Source: DLKC01 sp002478885 (GTDB taxonomy: Bacteria > Bacteroidota > Bacteroidia > Chitinophagales > Chitinophagaceae). From it: a stretch of DNA of 64,000 nt. Below the pieces are notes generated by a model. The model was not told where the DNA came from, did not search any database, and was given only the letters and a program-made list of their open reading frames with translations. A program made the position numbers and the translations under genes. Positions within the stretch are counted from its first letter, which is position 1. Each line of letters starts with the position of its first letter. Positions 1-6,912 of the stretch are shown in pieces. The stretch is taken from contig JAXLUI010000002.1 in the NCBI GenBank assembly GCA_046329585.1, forward strand, positions 1,736,001 to 1,800,000, given 5' to 3'.

Positions 1-1
1 A

Positions 2-244
2 AAAAGTGTCGTGCGTAGGCTAAATGAAAATCTGCTCACCGTTGCAAAAGCCGCAAAGATCAATAAGCCGCTAACAATGCACATCTCAAGACACACGTTT
101 GGAAATATTTCAGGGGATAAAATACCCATTCAAATGCTCCAAAAGTTATACAGGCACACATCAGTAACCACCACTATTGGCTATCAGGCCAACTTTATAC
201 ATAAGGATGCAGATGAAGCCTTGGATTCTGTAATTGCACTTTAG
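2..244 (+). CDS. Tyrosine recombinase (phage integrase family), C-terminal part, cut by the window start
   Basis: The open frame runs off the left edge, so only the catalytic C-terminus is visible. The HxxR box is seen as HISRHTFG, followed by the second conserved histidine in LYRHTSVTTT and the likely nucleophile in the segment TIGYQ, nine residues on. This is the usual end of an integrase catalytic domain, which cuts and rejoins DNA through a 3'-phosphotyrosine. A GTG at 11 could serve as a start but would leave out the first catalytic arginine, so a longer gene truncated by the window is far more likely. The genes to the right are of plasmid/ICE type, so this is probably the integrase of that element. 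Confidence 0.85.
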   Translation, partial: KSVVRRLNENLLTVAKAAKINKPLTMHISRHTFGNISGDKIPIQMLQKLYRHTSVTTTIGYQANFIHKDADEALDSVIAL

Positions 245-275
245 TGATTTTTGTTATCAAATTCAAAACCGTTTT

Positions 276-302
276 AATAAAAAAACCTGATTACTCAGGT
301 TT
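276..302 (-). terminator. Rho-independent terminator for the ArdC-like gene
   Basis: An 8-bp stem AAACCTGA / TCAGGTTT (283-290 and 295-302) has a 4-base loop. Read on the minus strand it is followed by a run of T (plus-strand A run at 276-284). It lies just downstream of the minus-strand gene ending at 310 and also separates it from the integrase end on the plus strand. Confidence 0.75.
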
Positions 303-309
303 AGGAATT

Positions 310-1227
310 CTATTTTTCGCCTATTTCCGACAATTCCACCGATGACTCTTCGTCACTTTCTTCAGGCTTCACGTTCAAAATATAATCCGTTGCTTTTTGC
401 GCCTGCGTTGAAGCATAGATAATAACGCTAGGATTGTTCTGCAGACGCTCAATCCATCCCTGGATATACGCGGCATTATTCTCAAACGTGATTGGTGCAA
501 TACCGGTGATAGAAGTCAGATAGCAGGTACCGAGTTCGGCGATGATCTCTTCGGTTGAATAAATATCAGACCCAAACGGTGTCATTGACTGCACTTCTTT
601 GCGATCAAGCCGGCTTTTATACCCGGTACTATGTACCAGTTCATGAAAGAGGGTGGCATAATATGCTTCTGAATTAATGAATGTTTTAAGCTTCGGCATA
701 TTCACGTAATCCTTGCCGGGATGATAATAGGCCTCGGGCTCTTTAAACTGAATTTTTGGCGCATTCGGCATTTCATCAACGACCTTTTCACAGGGAATAA
801 GCAATGGATTGAATTTCTCAGGTGATTCAATGAGAAAGGATTCCAGGTTATCGCACTGTTCGATGTTAAAGACCCAGTAATACCGGAGGACAGACATTCG
901 CTTGGTTTCTACAGTTGATTCCTCATTATCTTCCTTCGCCTTATTTAGCACCTTCCAGAAAACAACCATATGTCCTTTTTCACCCTTTTTAACCTTGCCA
1001 CCAATCTGTGTCAGTTGGTTATAGGTGATGAATAGGTTATTCGCATAGCCCAGTGTTGCCAGCAGCCAGATGTTGATGCCGCGATAGAGTCGCTTTGAAA
1101 TTAGATTCTGCGGAGGGCCAGCTTCAGCCCACGGTTTACGCCAGGGAATTGTCCCTTTCTGCAGTTGCTCAATAATTCGAGCAGTGACGAGTGCGTACAC
1201 GTCACGTGATTGACCATTTGTTTCCAT
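310..1227 (-). CDS. ArdC-like protein: ssDNA-binding N-domain plus zincin metallopeptidase
   Basis: The protein has 305 residues when started at the ATG at 1227 (METNGQSRDVY). The open frame extends 53 codons further upstream, but those codons cross palindrome copy 1 and look non-coding. The N-terminal third (IIEQLQKGTIPWRKPW, then a GINIWLLATLGY segment) is the ArdC-type ssDNA-binding domain. The second half carries the zinc-binding signature HELVHSTG, followed by an EEIIAELG stretch that supplies the third ligand. ArdC-family proteins protect incoming conjugative DNA from restriction, so a place on a transferable element fits. Antirestriction activity here is an inference from the family. 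It ends at a terminator (276-302). Confidence 0.85.
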   Translation of the reverse strand: METNGQSRDVYALVTARIIEQLQKGTIPWRKPWAEAGPPQNLISKRLYRGINIWLLATLGYANNLFITYNQLTQIGGKVKKGEKGHMVVFWKVLNKAKEDNEESTVETKRMSVLRYYWVFNIEQCDNLESFLIESPEKFNPLLIPCEKVVDEMPNAPKIQFKEPEAYYHPGKDYVNMPKLKTFINSEAYYATLFHELVHSTGYKSRLDRKEVQSMTPFGSDIYSTEEIIAELGTCYLTSITGIAPITFENNAAYIQGWIERLQNNPSVIIYASTQAQKATDYILNVKPEESDEESSVELSEIGEK

Positions 1228-1296
1228 ACCATTTTTTTTAATTATGAAAGAATTGATTTCAGTAAAGAGTGTAAAAGAGATATAGAAAAGAGTAAT

Positions 1297-1334
1297 GGAG
1301 GGAAATTTGCTCAAATAGCAAATTCTGTGGAAAA
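1297..1334. promoter_or_regulatory. Palindrome copy 1 (GGGAAATTTGC ... GCAAATTCTGTGG)
   Basis: Half-sites AAATTTGCT (1303-1311) and AGCAAATT (1317-1324) flank a short AT-rich centre, with GGAGG on the left and CTGTGG on the right. It lies about 70 bp upstream of the chosen ArdC-like start. Four further copies occur at 2574, 5394, 6222 and 8890. It may be an operator for one of the XRE regulators nearby or a recombinase site. Confidence 0.6.
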
Positions 1335-1370
1335 ACACAAAAGCAGAACATTCGTTCTGCCTTGTGTGCA

Positions 1371-1850
1371 CTATTGCCTCTGGCAATGAAGCACTGCGAT
1401 CCCAACTGCCTCAAACATCTTCACATAATATCGATTCTTATTCCGTAACTCTTTCTGATAAAATCCATGCAGTTCAGGGAACCGCAATGAAAGTGTTCTC
1501 ATGACTTCTTTCTTATTCGGAGGAGCATCATTTGCACAAGCACGGTAAATAGAATCTATGCTTTCGCAAGCTATCGGAATCTTCTTTCTTGCAAAGTATT
1601 GTTCAAGGTGTGTCCGAAGGGCTGTAAACGCCTTCGTTTGATGATGCCTGGGCGGAATTGACAAAACAACTCTTTTGATAGAATATTGCCGGACACACGG
1701 CTCCAGGCTGGCAGTTATCAGGTTTGCTTTCGACGGCGACCAGGACGATTTATGCAGACGAACAGAGTAGTCTACTAAGCCGTTCTTTTCGATAATGGCT
1801 ACCCCAAGGAGCCGTGTGTTCGTACTAATGCCCATCACCGCCATACCCAC
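1371..1850 (-). CDS. RuvC/RNase H-like fold protein, function unknown
   Basis: The protein has 159 residues. It opens with an alternating hydrophobic stretch (MAVMGISTNTRLLGVAIIE) that has the layout of the first strand-hairpin of RuvC-like resolvases (GIDPGTxxxG). The usual first aspartate is replaced by serine. A second strand (RVVLSIPPRHHQ) and an acidic-helical region follow. I infer an RNase H-like fold; whether it is catalytic is doubtful because the canonical acidic residue is missing. Its start overlaps the end of the 79-residue gene upstream by 26 bp, so the two are translated together. A Holliday-junction or plasmid-maintenance role is possible but unproven. Confidence 0.55.
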   Translation of the reverse strand: MGMAVMGISTNTRLLGVAIIEKNGLVDYSVRLHKSSWSPSKANLITASLEPCVRQYSIKRVVLSIPPRHHQTKAFTALRTHLEQYFARKKIPIACESIDSIYRACANDAPPNKKEVMRTLSLRFPELHGFYQKELRNKNRYYVKMFEAVGIAVLHCQRQ

Positions 1851-2064
1851 TCCCTTGATTGACGAGAAAGGTATAGAGCGCCGCCCGGCTCCGTTTTATC
1901 TTCTTTTTATCAAGTGACATCACTTTATTTAGAATCTTCCGCAAAAACTCTTCTTTGAACTTGCGCACAAACTGCAGGTGCAGTGGCAGTGAATCCTTAT
2001 CTTGAAGCGTCTCGGCTATTTCATGTGCTAACCTTATTTCATACGGCTCATAATTTTCATACAT
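1825..2064 (-). CDS. Small conserved-looking protein, unknown function
   Basis: The protein has 79 residues, mostly helical and charged, with a lysine/arginine-rich centre (LDKKKIKRSRAALY) and a glycine-rich tail. I do not recognise a family. It overlaps the RuvC-like gene by 26 bp, so both belong to one transcription unit leading toward the ArdC-like gene. The basic patch could bind nucleic acid; this is only a suggestion. Confidence 0.55.
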   Translation of the reverse strand: MYENYEPYEIRLAHEIAETLQDKDSLPLHLQFVRKFKEEFLRKILNKVMSLDKKKIKRSRAALYTFLVNQGSGYGGDGH

Positions 2065-2253
2065 AACTCATAAATACTAATTGTTAATTTTCCCCTGATG
2101 GTATCGGTATAACGATCGTTCCTTATCATTTCGTTATCGTTCGTTTATATACCGTCTTTTTCAAAATAAAACCACAACCAAAAGGGAAGGGAAAGGAAAA
2201 GGACATCGATCTGTCCTCTTCGAAAACGTACGTCTGTACGGAATGCTATTTAT

Positions 2254-2538
2254 TCATGTATAGAATGATTCTTTGCTATTAACGGACTCATGTTGAGTCA
2301 ACAAGCAATCAATGGAATCTGAGCGATTCCATAACTCTTCAAATAACAGATGTGGCAAGGTTTCATACATCCGTGAAAGTCGGAACACTTGCAGCAAACT
2401 GGGAAGGACTCTGCCTTGCTCCCAACGAGAAACTACACTGGTATCAGCAAAGCCAAGCAACTTCGCTACTCTTTTTTGTGAAAGCCCCGCACATCGTCTG
2501 TATTTTTTTAGCTTGTTAGGATATCGACTACTCTCCAT
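2254..2538 (-). CDS. XRE-family helix-turn-helix regulator
   Basis: The protein has 94 residues. The N-terminal part (LKKYRRCAGLSQKRVAKLLG, then SVVSRWEQGRVLPS) is a typical Cro/C1 five-helix HTH with the SRWEQG turn preceding helix 4. The C-terminal 30 residues show no clear domain. Palindrome copy 2 begins 36 bp upstream of the ATG, the spacing expected for an autoregulated operator. A paralogue with a stop codon lies at 5152-5358 with the same palindrome at the same distance. Confidence 0.85.
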   Translation of the reverse strand: MESSRYPNKLKKYRRCAGLSQKRVAKLLGFADTSVVSRWEQGRVLPSLLQVFRLSRMYETLPHLLFEELWNRSDSIDCLLTQHESVNSKESFYT

Positions 2539-2573
2539 GCTGGTAGTCTAGGAAAAAATAAATGAAGAGATAA

Positions 2574-2610
2574 GGGAGGGAAATTTGATATACAGGCAAA
2601 TCTGTGGATA
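2574..2610. promoter_or_regulatory. Palindrome copy 2, upstream of the XRE gene
   Basis: Contains GGGAGGGAAATTTG and GCAAATCTGTGGATAA separated by a short spacer. The left half-site is weaker (ATTTGAT) than in copy 1. The right flank CTGTGGATAA is shared with copy 3 and partly with copy 1. Confidence 0.6.
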
Positions 2611-2716
2611 ACTCAGTCAACGATCTATTTAAATAATAGAAATGTTAGAGTGTTTGTATATTTTTGAAGCTGATATTTTGAATGGCTAAAGAGAACCCCT
2701 ATGATACAATTCAGAT

Positions 2717-2875
2717 GTGAAAAATTATGCGTTTATTGATAGTCAAAATGTCTACCTCTCTATCAAATCATTAGGCTGGCATATAGATTGGAAGCGATTT
2801 GCAAAAAACCACATTGCGTTTATGAATGACCTCGAACAAAAAATAGGAATCCATAATAACCGGGTGGCAGCATAA
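2717..2875 (+). pseudogene. NYN-domain (PIN-like) nuclease gene with internal deletion
   Basis: A GTG-started frame of 52 codons opens with NYAFIDSQNVYLS, then GWHIDWKRF, which is the first strand and helix of NYN-domain proteins with the conserved early aspartate. It then jumps directly to IAFMNDLEQKIG, which resembles the last helix of such proteins, and stops. The intervening 120 or so residues of the fold, including the other acidic residues, are absent. I read this as an internally deleted, non-functional copy. A terminator-like hairpin follows at 2887. Confidence 0.6.
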
Positions 2876-2886
2876 AATAAAAAGGA

Positions 2887-2918
2887 CCCCTGCAGGACAA
2901 ACCTGCAAAGGGACTTTT
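2887..2918 (+). terminator. Terminator-like hairpin after the NYN remnant
   Basis: Stem TGCAGG / CCTGCA (2891-2896 / 2902-2907), extended by CCC/GGG across unpaired bases, is followed by ACTTTT. It is weak to moderate as a terminator. Confidence 0.5.
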
Positions 2919-3319
2919 CGTGGTGATATGTACAGTATAGGCTTTGTAAATAAAAAGTCAAGGACAATTGTTGTCTCCCAAAACATTGATTGAAATTGAC
3001 TCAAACGTTTCAGGTGCCAACATATCCTGATGCTATGCGCTGAACCATATATATAGGGTAGGCGATATATCAAAAATCAGCGCAATTTATTCTTTGTATT
3101 TTTACTATACATACCAACACTTATACGATTTATTTCCCAATAAAAAAAGGTGTTTTTTCTCCCCCCGGTTATGAGAATTTACACCCTCGTATAATTTACA
3201 AAATGCAGTTCCTTTACTATCAGCATTTAGTCGACTGAATATATAGGTAAGAAGAGCCAGAATAGTTTAATTCGATAGATGCTTTGTCTTTTCAAATACC
3301 TATCAAAATATACAATAGT
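2919..3319. other. Intergenic stretch without a recognisable gene
   Basis: About 400 bp of AT-rich DNA. Two open minus-strand frames of 71 and 100 codons cross the NYN remnant, have no recognisable motif and are treated as spurious. No tRNA or clear promoter was seen. Confidence 0.5.
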
Positions 3320-3574
3320 ATGGCACACCCGCTACTTACCGAGGATTGGTCAGTGTATGACAATCGCAAAATCCGAGACAACCGGGACAGATCAAAATTC
3401 TCCTGTGATGAACAGTGGGAAGTGGATTATCTCATCAACAAGCTTCGAAAACATTTCCCGTTCAAGACGGATAGCGCACTTCGGAGTGCTATTAGCGCTT
3501 GTTGCAGTGACGTCAAAGCACCACGGCCCAGAGAAACATTTGTTGCATGTGTTCTTAAAAGATTGACTTCTTAA
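3320..3574 (+). CDS. Small conserved protein, possibly DUF3606-like
   Basis: The protein has 84 residues from the ATG at 3320 (MAHPLLTEDW); an upstream in-frame ATG at 3284 is less likely. The segment NRDRSKFSCDEQWEVDYL followed by a helical KL...FPFK...LRSAI pattern recalls the layout of DUF3606 (DR-x-x-I, then E-WEV-YW, then a C-terminal helix). The match is by eye and weak. The function is unknown. It stands alone between the NYN remnant and the secreted protein at 3627. Confidence 0.6.
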   Translation: MAHPLLTEDWSVYDNRKIRDNRDRSKFSCDEQWEVDYLINKLRKHFPFKTDSALRSAISACCSDVKAPRPRETFVACVLKRLTS

Positions 3575-3626
3575 CAATCGTTTGAGAAAAAAATAAACCT
3601 TTTTATTTATCTCTTAATCGAAAGCT

Positions 3627-4250
3627 ATGGCAAAGCCAAAACCCCAAAAGTTTCTGGTTGGAACGATGATGTATGTTCTCCTTTTTGTTGGAGCAAAAGA
3701 GCGTATTCGCGGTAGCGATACAGACAACAAATGTGGTGGTGAGGAGCGATGGGAGCAAAAAGTCCTAATTGATCCAGAAGCCCAGGAAATTCATGAGAAG
3801 CCTATTGTGACAACCATAGCCGAGTTACAACAGATCAATACCAAACTGCCAGAAAACAAATATCAGGAGGGTAAGCCCCGAATGGAAATAGAAAAGCAGG
3901 TCTACACGATTAAGAACTGTTTTATCACCGATATCATTCGTGAAGACGACAATGATCTTCATTTGGTGATTGAAGATGGTAACAAGAACAGCCCGCATAC
4001 CATGATTGCAGAAATCCCAGACCCGAAATGTCCACAGGCACAGAAATCAGATTGGGTAGGTGAGTACCAGGATGTACAGAAATTTCTGCTAGATCATGCT
4101 GAAAATTATCGCCATTTCCAGTTTACTATCACGGGTGTACTCTTCGTTGATAAGGCGCATGGACAAACAGGGAAGGCCCCCAACAGCGTTGAAATTCACC
4201 CGATTTTAAAGATCAAAATTGAACGACAAATAAACCCCATCTTACAATGA
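3627..4250 (+). CDS. Conserved protein with C-terminal HGQTGKAPN-EIHP motif
   Basis: The protein has 207 residues. An early hydrophobic segment (TMMYVLLFVGA) may be an uncleaved anchor or weak signal. The C-terminal half carries a series typical of a widespread uncharacterised family: CFITDIIRE, then DNDLHLVIEDG, then TMIAEIPDPKC, then ITGVLFVDKAHGQTGKAPNS and VEIHPILKI. Many homologues are exported. I know no experimentally defined role. The stop codon overlaps the ATG of the membrane-protein gene at 4247 (ATGA), so the two are coupled and may work at the envelope together. Confidence 0.7.
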   Translation: MAKPKPQKFLVGTMMYVLLFVGAKERIRGSDTDNKCGGEERWEQKVLIDPEAQEIHEKPIVTTIAELQQINTKLPENKYQEGKPRMEIEKQVYTIKNCFITDIIREDDNDLHLVIEDGNKNSPHTMIAEIPDPKCPQAQKSDWVGEYQDVQKFLLDHAENYRHFQFTITGVLFVDKAHGQTGKAPNSVEIHPILKIKIERQINPILQ

Positions 4251-4726
4251 AATTTACACTCCCAACCTTCGGACAAGTACTTATTGTACTCGGCACTATC
4301 GGATTTATTGCTACCGCAATTCTTTCCTTTACCGTCTATGCCGGCCTTGACCAGGGATCGCTGCCGGCAGCCTCGTTTCTAATCATTATGATTGGCATTG
4401 CCTTCGCCTTTCCTTCCTTGCTGCAAGACCTTTCAGGCGGTTTGTCAACAATGCGGATTATTGTCTTTGCTGTCGTGCTGTTGTTTTGCACAATTTATTT
4501 CAAAATTGGCTGGAGTATTTCAAAATATGAGGACCTGAGTATTGACTCACAGTGGGTTTATATTTTAGGGCTTGCCTTTGGTAGCAAAGCGTTTCAGCGC
4601 TTTACGGAAAAGGATCAGGATGACGAAACAAAGGAATCTAAGAAAAAGGATGGCACTCCCAAAGAACAGGAAGATCCTACACCGCCAACCAAAGGGAAAG
4701 ACACTTCAAAAGATGCTAGTCAATAA
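4247..4726 (+). CDS. Small integral membrane protein with charged cytoplasmic tail
   Basis: The protein has 159 residues. Three or four hydrophobic segments lie in the first 120 residues (VLIVLGTIGFIATAILSF, ASFLIIMIGIAFAFP, IIVFAVVLLFCTIYF, and a short segment WVYILGLAFG). They are followed by a strongly charged, proline- and lysine-rich tail that is probably disordered. It overlaps the upstream gene by 4 bp. No family was recognised. Confidence 0.65.
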   Translation: MKFTLPTFGQVLIVLGTIGFIATAILSFTVYAGLDQGSLPAASFLIIMIGIAFAFPSLLQDLSGGLSTMRIIVFAVVLLFCTIYFKIGWSISKYEDLSIDSQWVYILGLAFGSKAFQRFTEKDQDDETKESKKKDGTPKEQEDPTPPTKGKDTSKDASQ

Positions 4727-4850
4727 CAATTGGGTATATCCAGTCAACTAAGAAGGACAGCGCTAAATAGTAGCTGTAATTCGGGTTAATTGATAACATT
4801 AAAATAAGGGCATCAGTAAGTTAATAGGTAACAAATAAAAAACACTAATT

Positions 4851-5141
4851 ATGTCAATAAGAATTACATGTATTAAAAAGAGTAACGGATATCACCAGAA
4901 CCCATATACAGCAATCGAATCATTGGGCTGGATAAATGAAAGTACAAATGCAACTGGTAGATCAGACAGACTTACAATGTATGATTGGGTGCTTCAAGGT
5001 GGGATAGCATCTGTTGTTGATGCAAGAGGTAACAGAGCTAATCTTATTACGGGAATTACAGCATCGGGAACAAAGTACGTAAAGACCGTTGCAGATGAAA
5101 CTAAAACGGATAACCTATTGCAACTACCAGAATGTCGGTAA
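4851..5141 (+). CDS. DUF3892 family protein
   Basis: The protein has 96 residues. ITCIKKSNG at the start, IESLGWIN, and the C-terminal signature KYVKTVADETKTDNLLQLPE match the DUF3892 layout (KYxxTxADxxxxDNLLxLPEC), including the final cysteine. The fold is small and the function is unknown. These proteins are often found singly on accessory DNA. It is convergent with the broken XRE gene at 5152-5358. Confidence 0.85.
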   Translation: MSIRITCIKKSNGYHQNPYTAIESLGWINESTNATGRSDRLTMYDWVLQGGIASVVDARGNRANLITGITASGTKYVKTVADETKTDNLLQLPECR

Positions 5142-5151
5142 GTTTCTTCAA

Positions 5152-5358
5152 TTAGTGATTAATGGAAGAAAAATTCTCGTGTGCACTTACGTTATAAATG
5201 CTACATAGTAGCAACAGATTAGGCACTGATGGCATAGCAGTATTATTTTCCCATTGCGATAAACGGGCTTCACATTGCATATTCATTAATGCTGCAAATT
5301 TTCTTAACGTTGACCCTTTTTGTTGTCTGATTTTCTTAAGATTGTTCTCCTATTTCAT
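5152..5358 (-). pseudogene. XRE-family regulator with a stop at codon 3
   Basis: Reading from ATG at 5358 gives ATG AAA TAG. The frame then continues openly for 65 codons as ENNLKKIRQQKGSTLRKFAA followed by RLSQWENNTAMPSVPNLL, a clear Cro/C1-type HTH with the SQWENN turn, ending at TAA 5152. No other in-frame ATG precedes the HTH. It is a paralogue of the gene at 2254-2538 and has palindrome copy 3 at 36 bp upstream, as that gene does. Either a single base change has killed it or initiation uses an unusual codon after the TAG. It is too short for common gene finders. Confidence 0.7.
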
Positions 5359-5393
5359 CTTATTATTTTAAATAAAAGTCAAATGAGATATAA

Positions 5394-5430
5394 GGCAGAG
5401 AAATTTGCTTATGGAACAAATTCTGTGGAT
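5394..5430. promoter_or_regulatory. Palindrome copy 3, upstream of the broken XRE gene
   Basis: GGCAGAGAAATTTGC on the left and ACAAATTCTGTGGATT on the right. The right half-site has ACAAATT in place of GCAAATT. Its distance to the ATG at 5358 equals that of copy 2 to its own XRE gene. Confidence 0.55.
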
Positions 5431-5555
5431 TCGTCTTCATCATTTTGGAAAATTCTTAACAGCGCTGTTATAATTTACAAACAAAAATTGAGGAAATTTA
5501 TAGTGGGATAGCTCTTTACATATAGTTCTGAGAAACAAAATCCTAAAAAGGAGGC

Positions 5556-5801
5556 ATGAAAATGGGACTTTTTAGTGATCTTATGGACGCCATTTTTAGC
5601 AGTGGGAGTTCAGCTTCGTCTGATCCAAAAGGAACACAGATAACTGAAAGCGACAATGAAATTAGAGTCAGAAATTCAGATGTAATAGTTGATCATGGAT
5701 CTGGAAAGCATGATACGGTTTGGTCAAACACAACAGTCAACACCAGTACTGGGGAATCAAAATTTGGAGAAGGAGCACATGGGCCTAACTATCAAAAATA
5801 G
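5556..5801 (+). CDS. Small hydrophilic protein, unknown function
   Basis: The protein has 81 residues. A strong AAGGAGG-like ribosome site (AAAAGGAGGC) sits just before ATG 5556; a second ATG two codons on (MGLFSDLMDAIF) is an alternative start. A short amphipathic N-terminal helix is followed by a serine-rich linker and a strand-rich part with HGSGKHDTVWSNTTVN and a glycine-rich end. I do not recognise the family. A strong terminator follows at once (5808-5849), so it is a monocistronic unit. Confidence 0.6.
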   Translation: MKMGLFSDLMDAIFSSGSSASSDPKGTQITESDNEIRVRNSDVIVDHGSGKHDTVWSNTTVNTSTGESKFGEGAHGPNYQK

Positions 5802-5807
5802 CATATA

Positions 5808-5849
5808 ATGACTGATAGGCATTAATTAATGTATATCAGTCATTTTTTT
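5808..5849 (+). terminator. Rho-independent terminator
   Basis: Stem ATGACTGATA (5808-5817) / TATCAGTCAT (5834-5843) is a perfect 10-bp match, with an internal palindromic loop and seven T (5843-5849). It ends the 5556 transcript. It also shows that an ATG at 5829 lies inside the hairpin, so the next gene probably starts at 5850. Confidence 0.85.
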
Positions 5850-6104
5850 ATGGATATAAGCAAAATACTTCTACGTCTGCAACAAATCTACACACAGTTA
5901 AAGGGTAACAATCTCCTTCAAGCCAAGACCATTTTTTTAGAACTAAAAATCGTTGATACTCCAGCGCATCTTTCCATGCCTAAAAAACTTCGCCATCTTA
6001 TATGGTGCTTATATGAATACCTGGTTTTGGAAAATGAGAGCTATATAAATCTAGAAGATGTTTTAAGTGAGTTTGAATCCGTCTTTGCAAATACAGATAG
6101 ATAA
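5850..6104 (+). CDS. Small helical protein, unknown function
   Basis: The protein has 84 residues from ATG 5850 (MDISKILLRL). The longer frame from 5829 would begin inside the terminator of the preceding gene, so I prefer the internal start. The sequence is leucine-rich and helical, with an acidic C-terminal helix (NLEDVLSEFESVF). No domain was recognised. Being directly behind a terminator, it must have its own promoter or rely on read-through, which lowers confidence. Confidence 0.45.
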   Translation: MDISKILLRLQQIYTQLKGNNLLQAKTIFLELKIVDTPAHLSMPKKLRHLIWCLYEYLVLENESYINLEDVLSEFESVFANTDR

Positions 6105-6171
6105 TTTGTTCTTGGGTTAATTGCATAGCTTCTTGTTGTACACAAAAGATACGCAAAAGACAACTTGATAT

Positions 6172-6222
6172 TTATGGTGATTTTTTAGCTCTGGTTCGAA
6201 CTTCGTCCAAGAATCCCCGCAG
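6172..6222 (-). pseudogene. C-terminal remnant of a second serine recombinase
   Basis: Reading the minus strand from 6222 gives LRGFLDEVRTRAKKSP then stop. This matches the tail of the intact recombinase at 6883-8577 (VRGFIDEVRT). No other part of such a gene is present, and the fragment abuts palindrome copy 4 directly. I infer that a recombinase gene was deleted down to its last codons. Confidence 0.55.
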
Positions 6223-6260
6223 GTAGGGAAATTTGCTAAATCAGCAAATTTTATAAAAGG
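6222..6260. promoter_or_regulatory. Palindrome copy 4
   Basis: GGTAGGGAAATTTGCT and AGCAAATTTTATAA form perfect 10-bp arms (AAATTTGCTA-type) around a 3-5 base centre. It lacks the CTGTGG flank of copies 1-3. It directly touches the recombinase tail remnant. Confidence 0.55.
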
Positions 6261-6309
6261 CTTTACTCTATAAGGTTTATTTATTTGTCATATAGCACAA
6301 ATTTTCAAA

Positions 6310-6328
6310 CGCTATGTGGGATTCGAAC
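6310..6328 (-). other. Fragment resembling a tRNA 3' end (possible att remnant)
   Basis: The minus strand reads GTTCGAATCCCACATAGCG, which is what a T-loop, 3' T-stem strand and acceptor 3' strand look like. The matching 5' T-stem strand is missing, so it is not a tRNA gene. Integrases often use the 3' end of tRNA genes as attachment sites and leave such pieces. Low certainty. Confidence 0.3.
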
Positions 6329-6509
6329 TTTAGCACCTCTCTTCATTTTTTTCTTGGGTTTGGATTTTGGATTAAAGAACATGGAACAGCTTGACGGGGA
6401 CGTGCACTTGTAAAAAAAATCAGATTCGATTACTATTGGGTCCATGCTATCCGGTTGTGTGAAAATCGGATAAGACACATCCAAGGGAAGCTGTTTTTCC
6501 TACGGGTGG

Positions 6510-6535
6510 CCGCCTCTTTTCAGAGGTGGTTTTTT
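6510..6535 (+). terminator. Rho-independent terminator
   Basis: Stem CCGCCTCT (6510-6517) / AGAGGTGG (6522-6529) with one G-T pair, a 4-base loop, and T6 after it. No protein gene precedes it within 400 bp. The transcript it ends may be a short RNA from about 6350-6500, which contains a TATCCG/CGGATA hairpin, or a remnant. Confidence 0.7.
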
Positions 6536-6582
6536 ATTGACTTTATATCTCCTAAGTTGGAAACCATGAGCAACATTAGTAA

Positions 6583-6912
6583 CACTCTTATAGATTAGTA
6601 AAGCGAGATAATATTGAAACGCTTGTTGCTCTGCCTCAGACAACATTTTTTGGTTTTGAACAGTATCCAACACTGGAGAGTAAGGCAGCAATATTGTTTT
6701 ATAAAATAAATAAAGGGCATATTTTCCCGAATGGCAATAAACGTATGTCTATTGCGTGTTTGCTTATCTTCTTGCTTCTAAATAAGAAGGAGTTAAAACA
6801 AACTGATGACGAGCTCACTCGAAATGCTGTATTTGAGCTTGCAGAATCTGATGCTGCAGCATTCGATGCTGTTAAGAGGGAACTAGAGGTGTGGATACGA
6901 ACTAATATCTAA
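6583..6912 (+). pseudogene. Doc/Fic-family toxin gene lacking its N-terminus
   Basis: From the stop at 6580 the frame is open and reads ALPQTTFFGFEQYPTLESKA, then the Fic motif HIFPNGNKR, then a helical end (ELAESDAAAFDAVKRELEVW). This is the order of Doc-type Fic proteins, with the conserved histidine and asparagine of HxFxxGNKR present. The first 30-40 residues expected before this are missing: an in-frame TAA lies at 6580 and no start fits. A TTG at 6694 would leave out half the domain. No Phd-like antitoxin gene is visible upstream. I read it as a truncated toxin remnant; a frameshift upstream is an alternative. Confidence 0.6.

Noticed and set aside
2752..3073. Minus-strand open frames of 71 and 100 codons
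   Set aside because: They overlap each other and the NYN remnant, have no motif or ribosome site, and read through the terminator-like hairpin.
6181..6345. tRNA gene near the TTCGAA sequences
   Set aside because: Only T-loop-like pieces occur. The 5' T-stem, anticodon and D arms are absent.
6500..6691. Minus-strand open frame of 63 codons
   Set aside because: It is the antisense of the Doc/Fic remnant and of a terminator.
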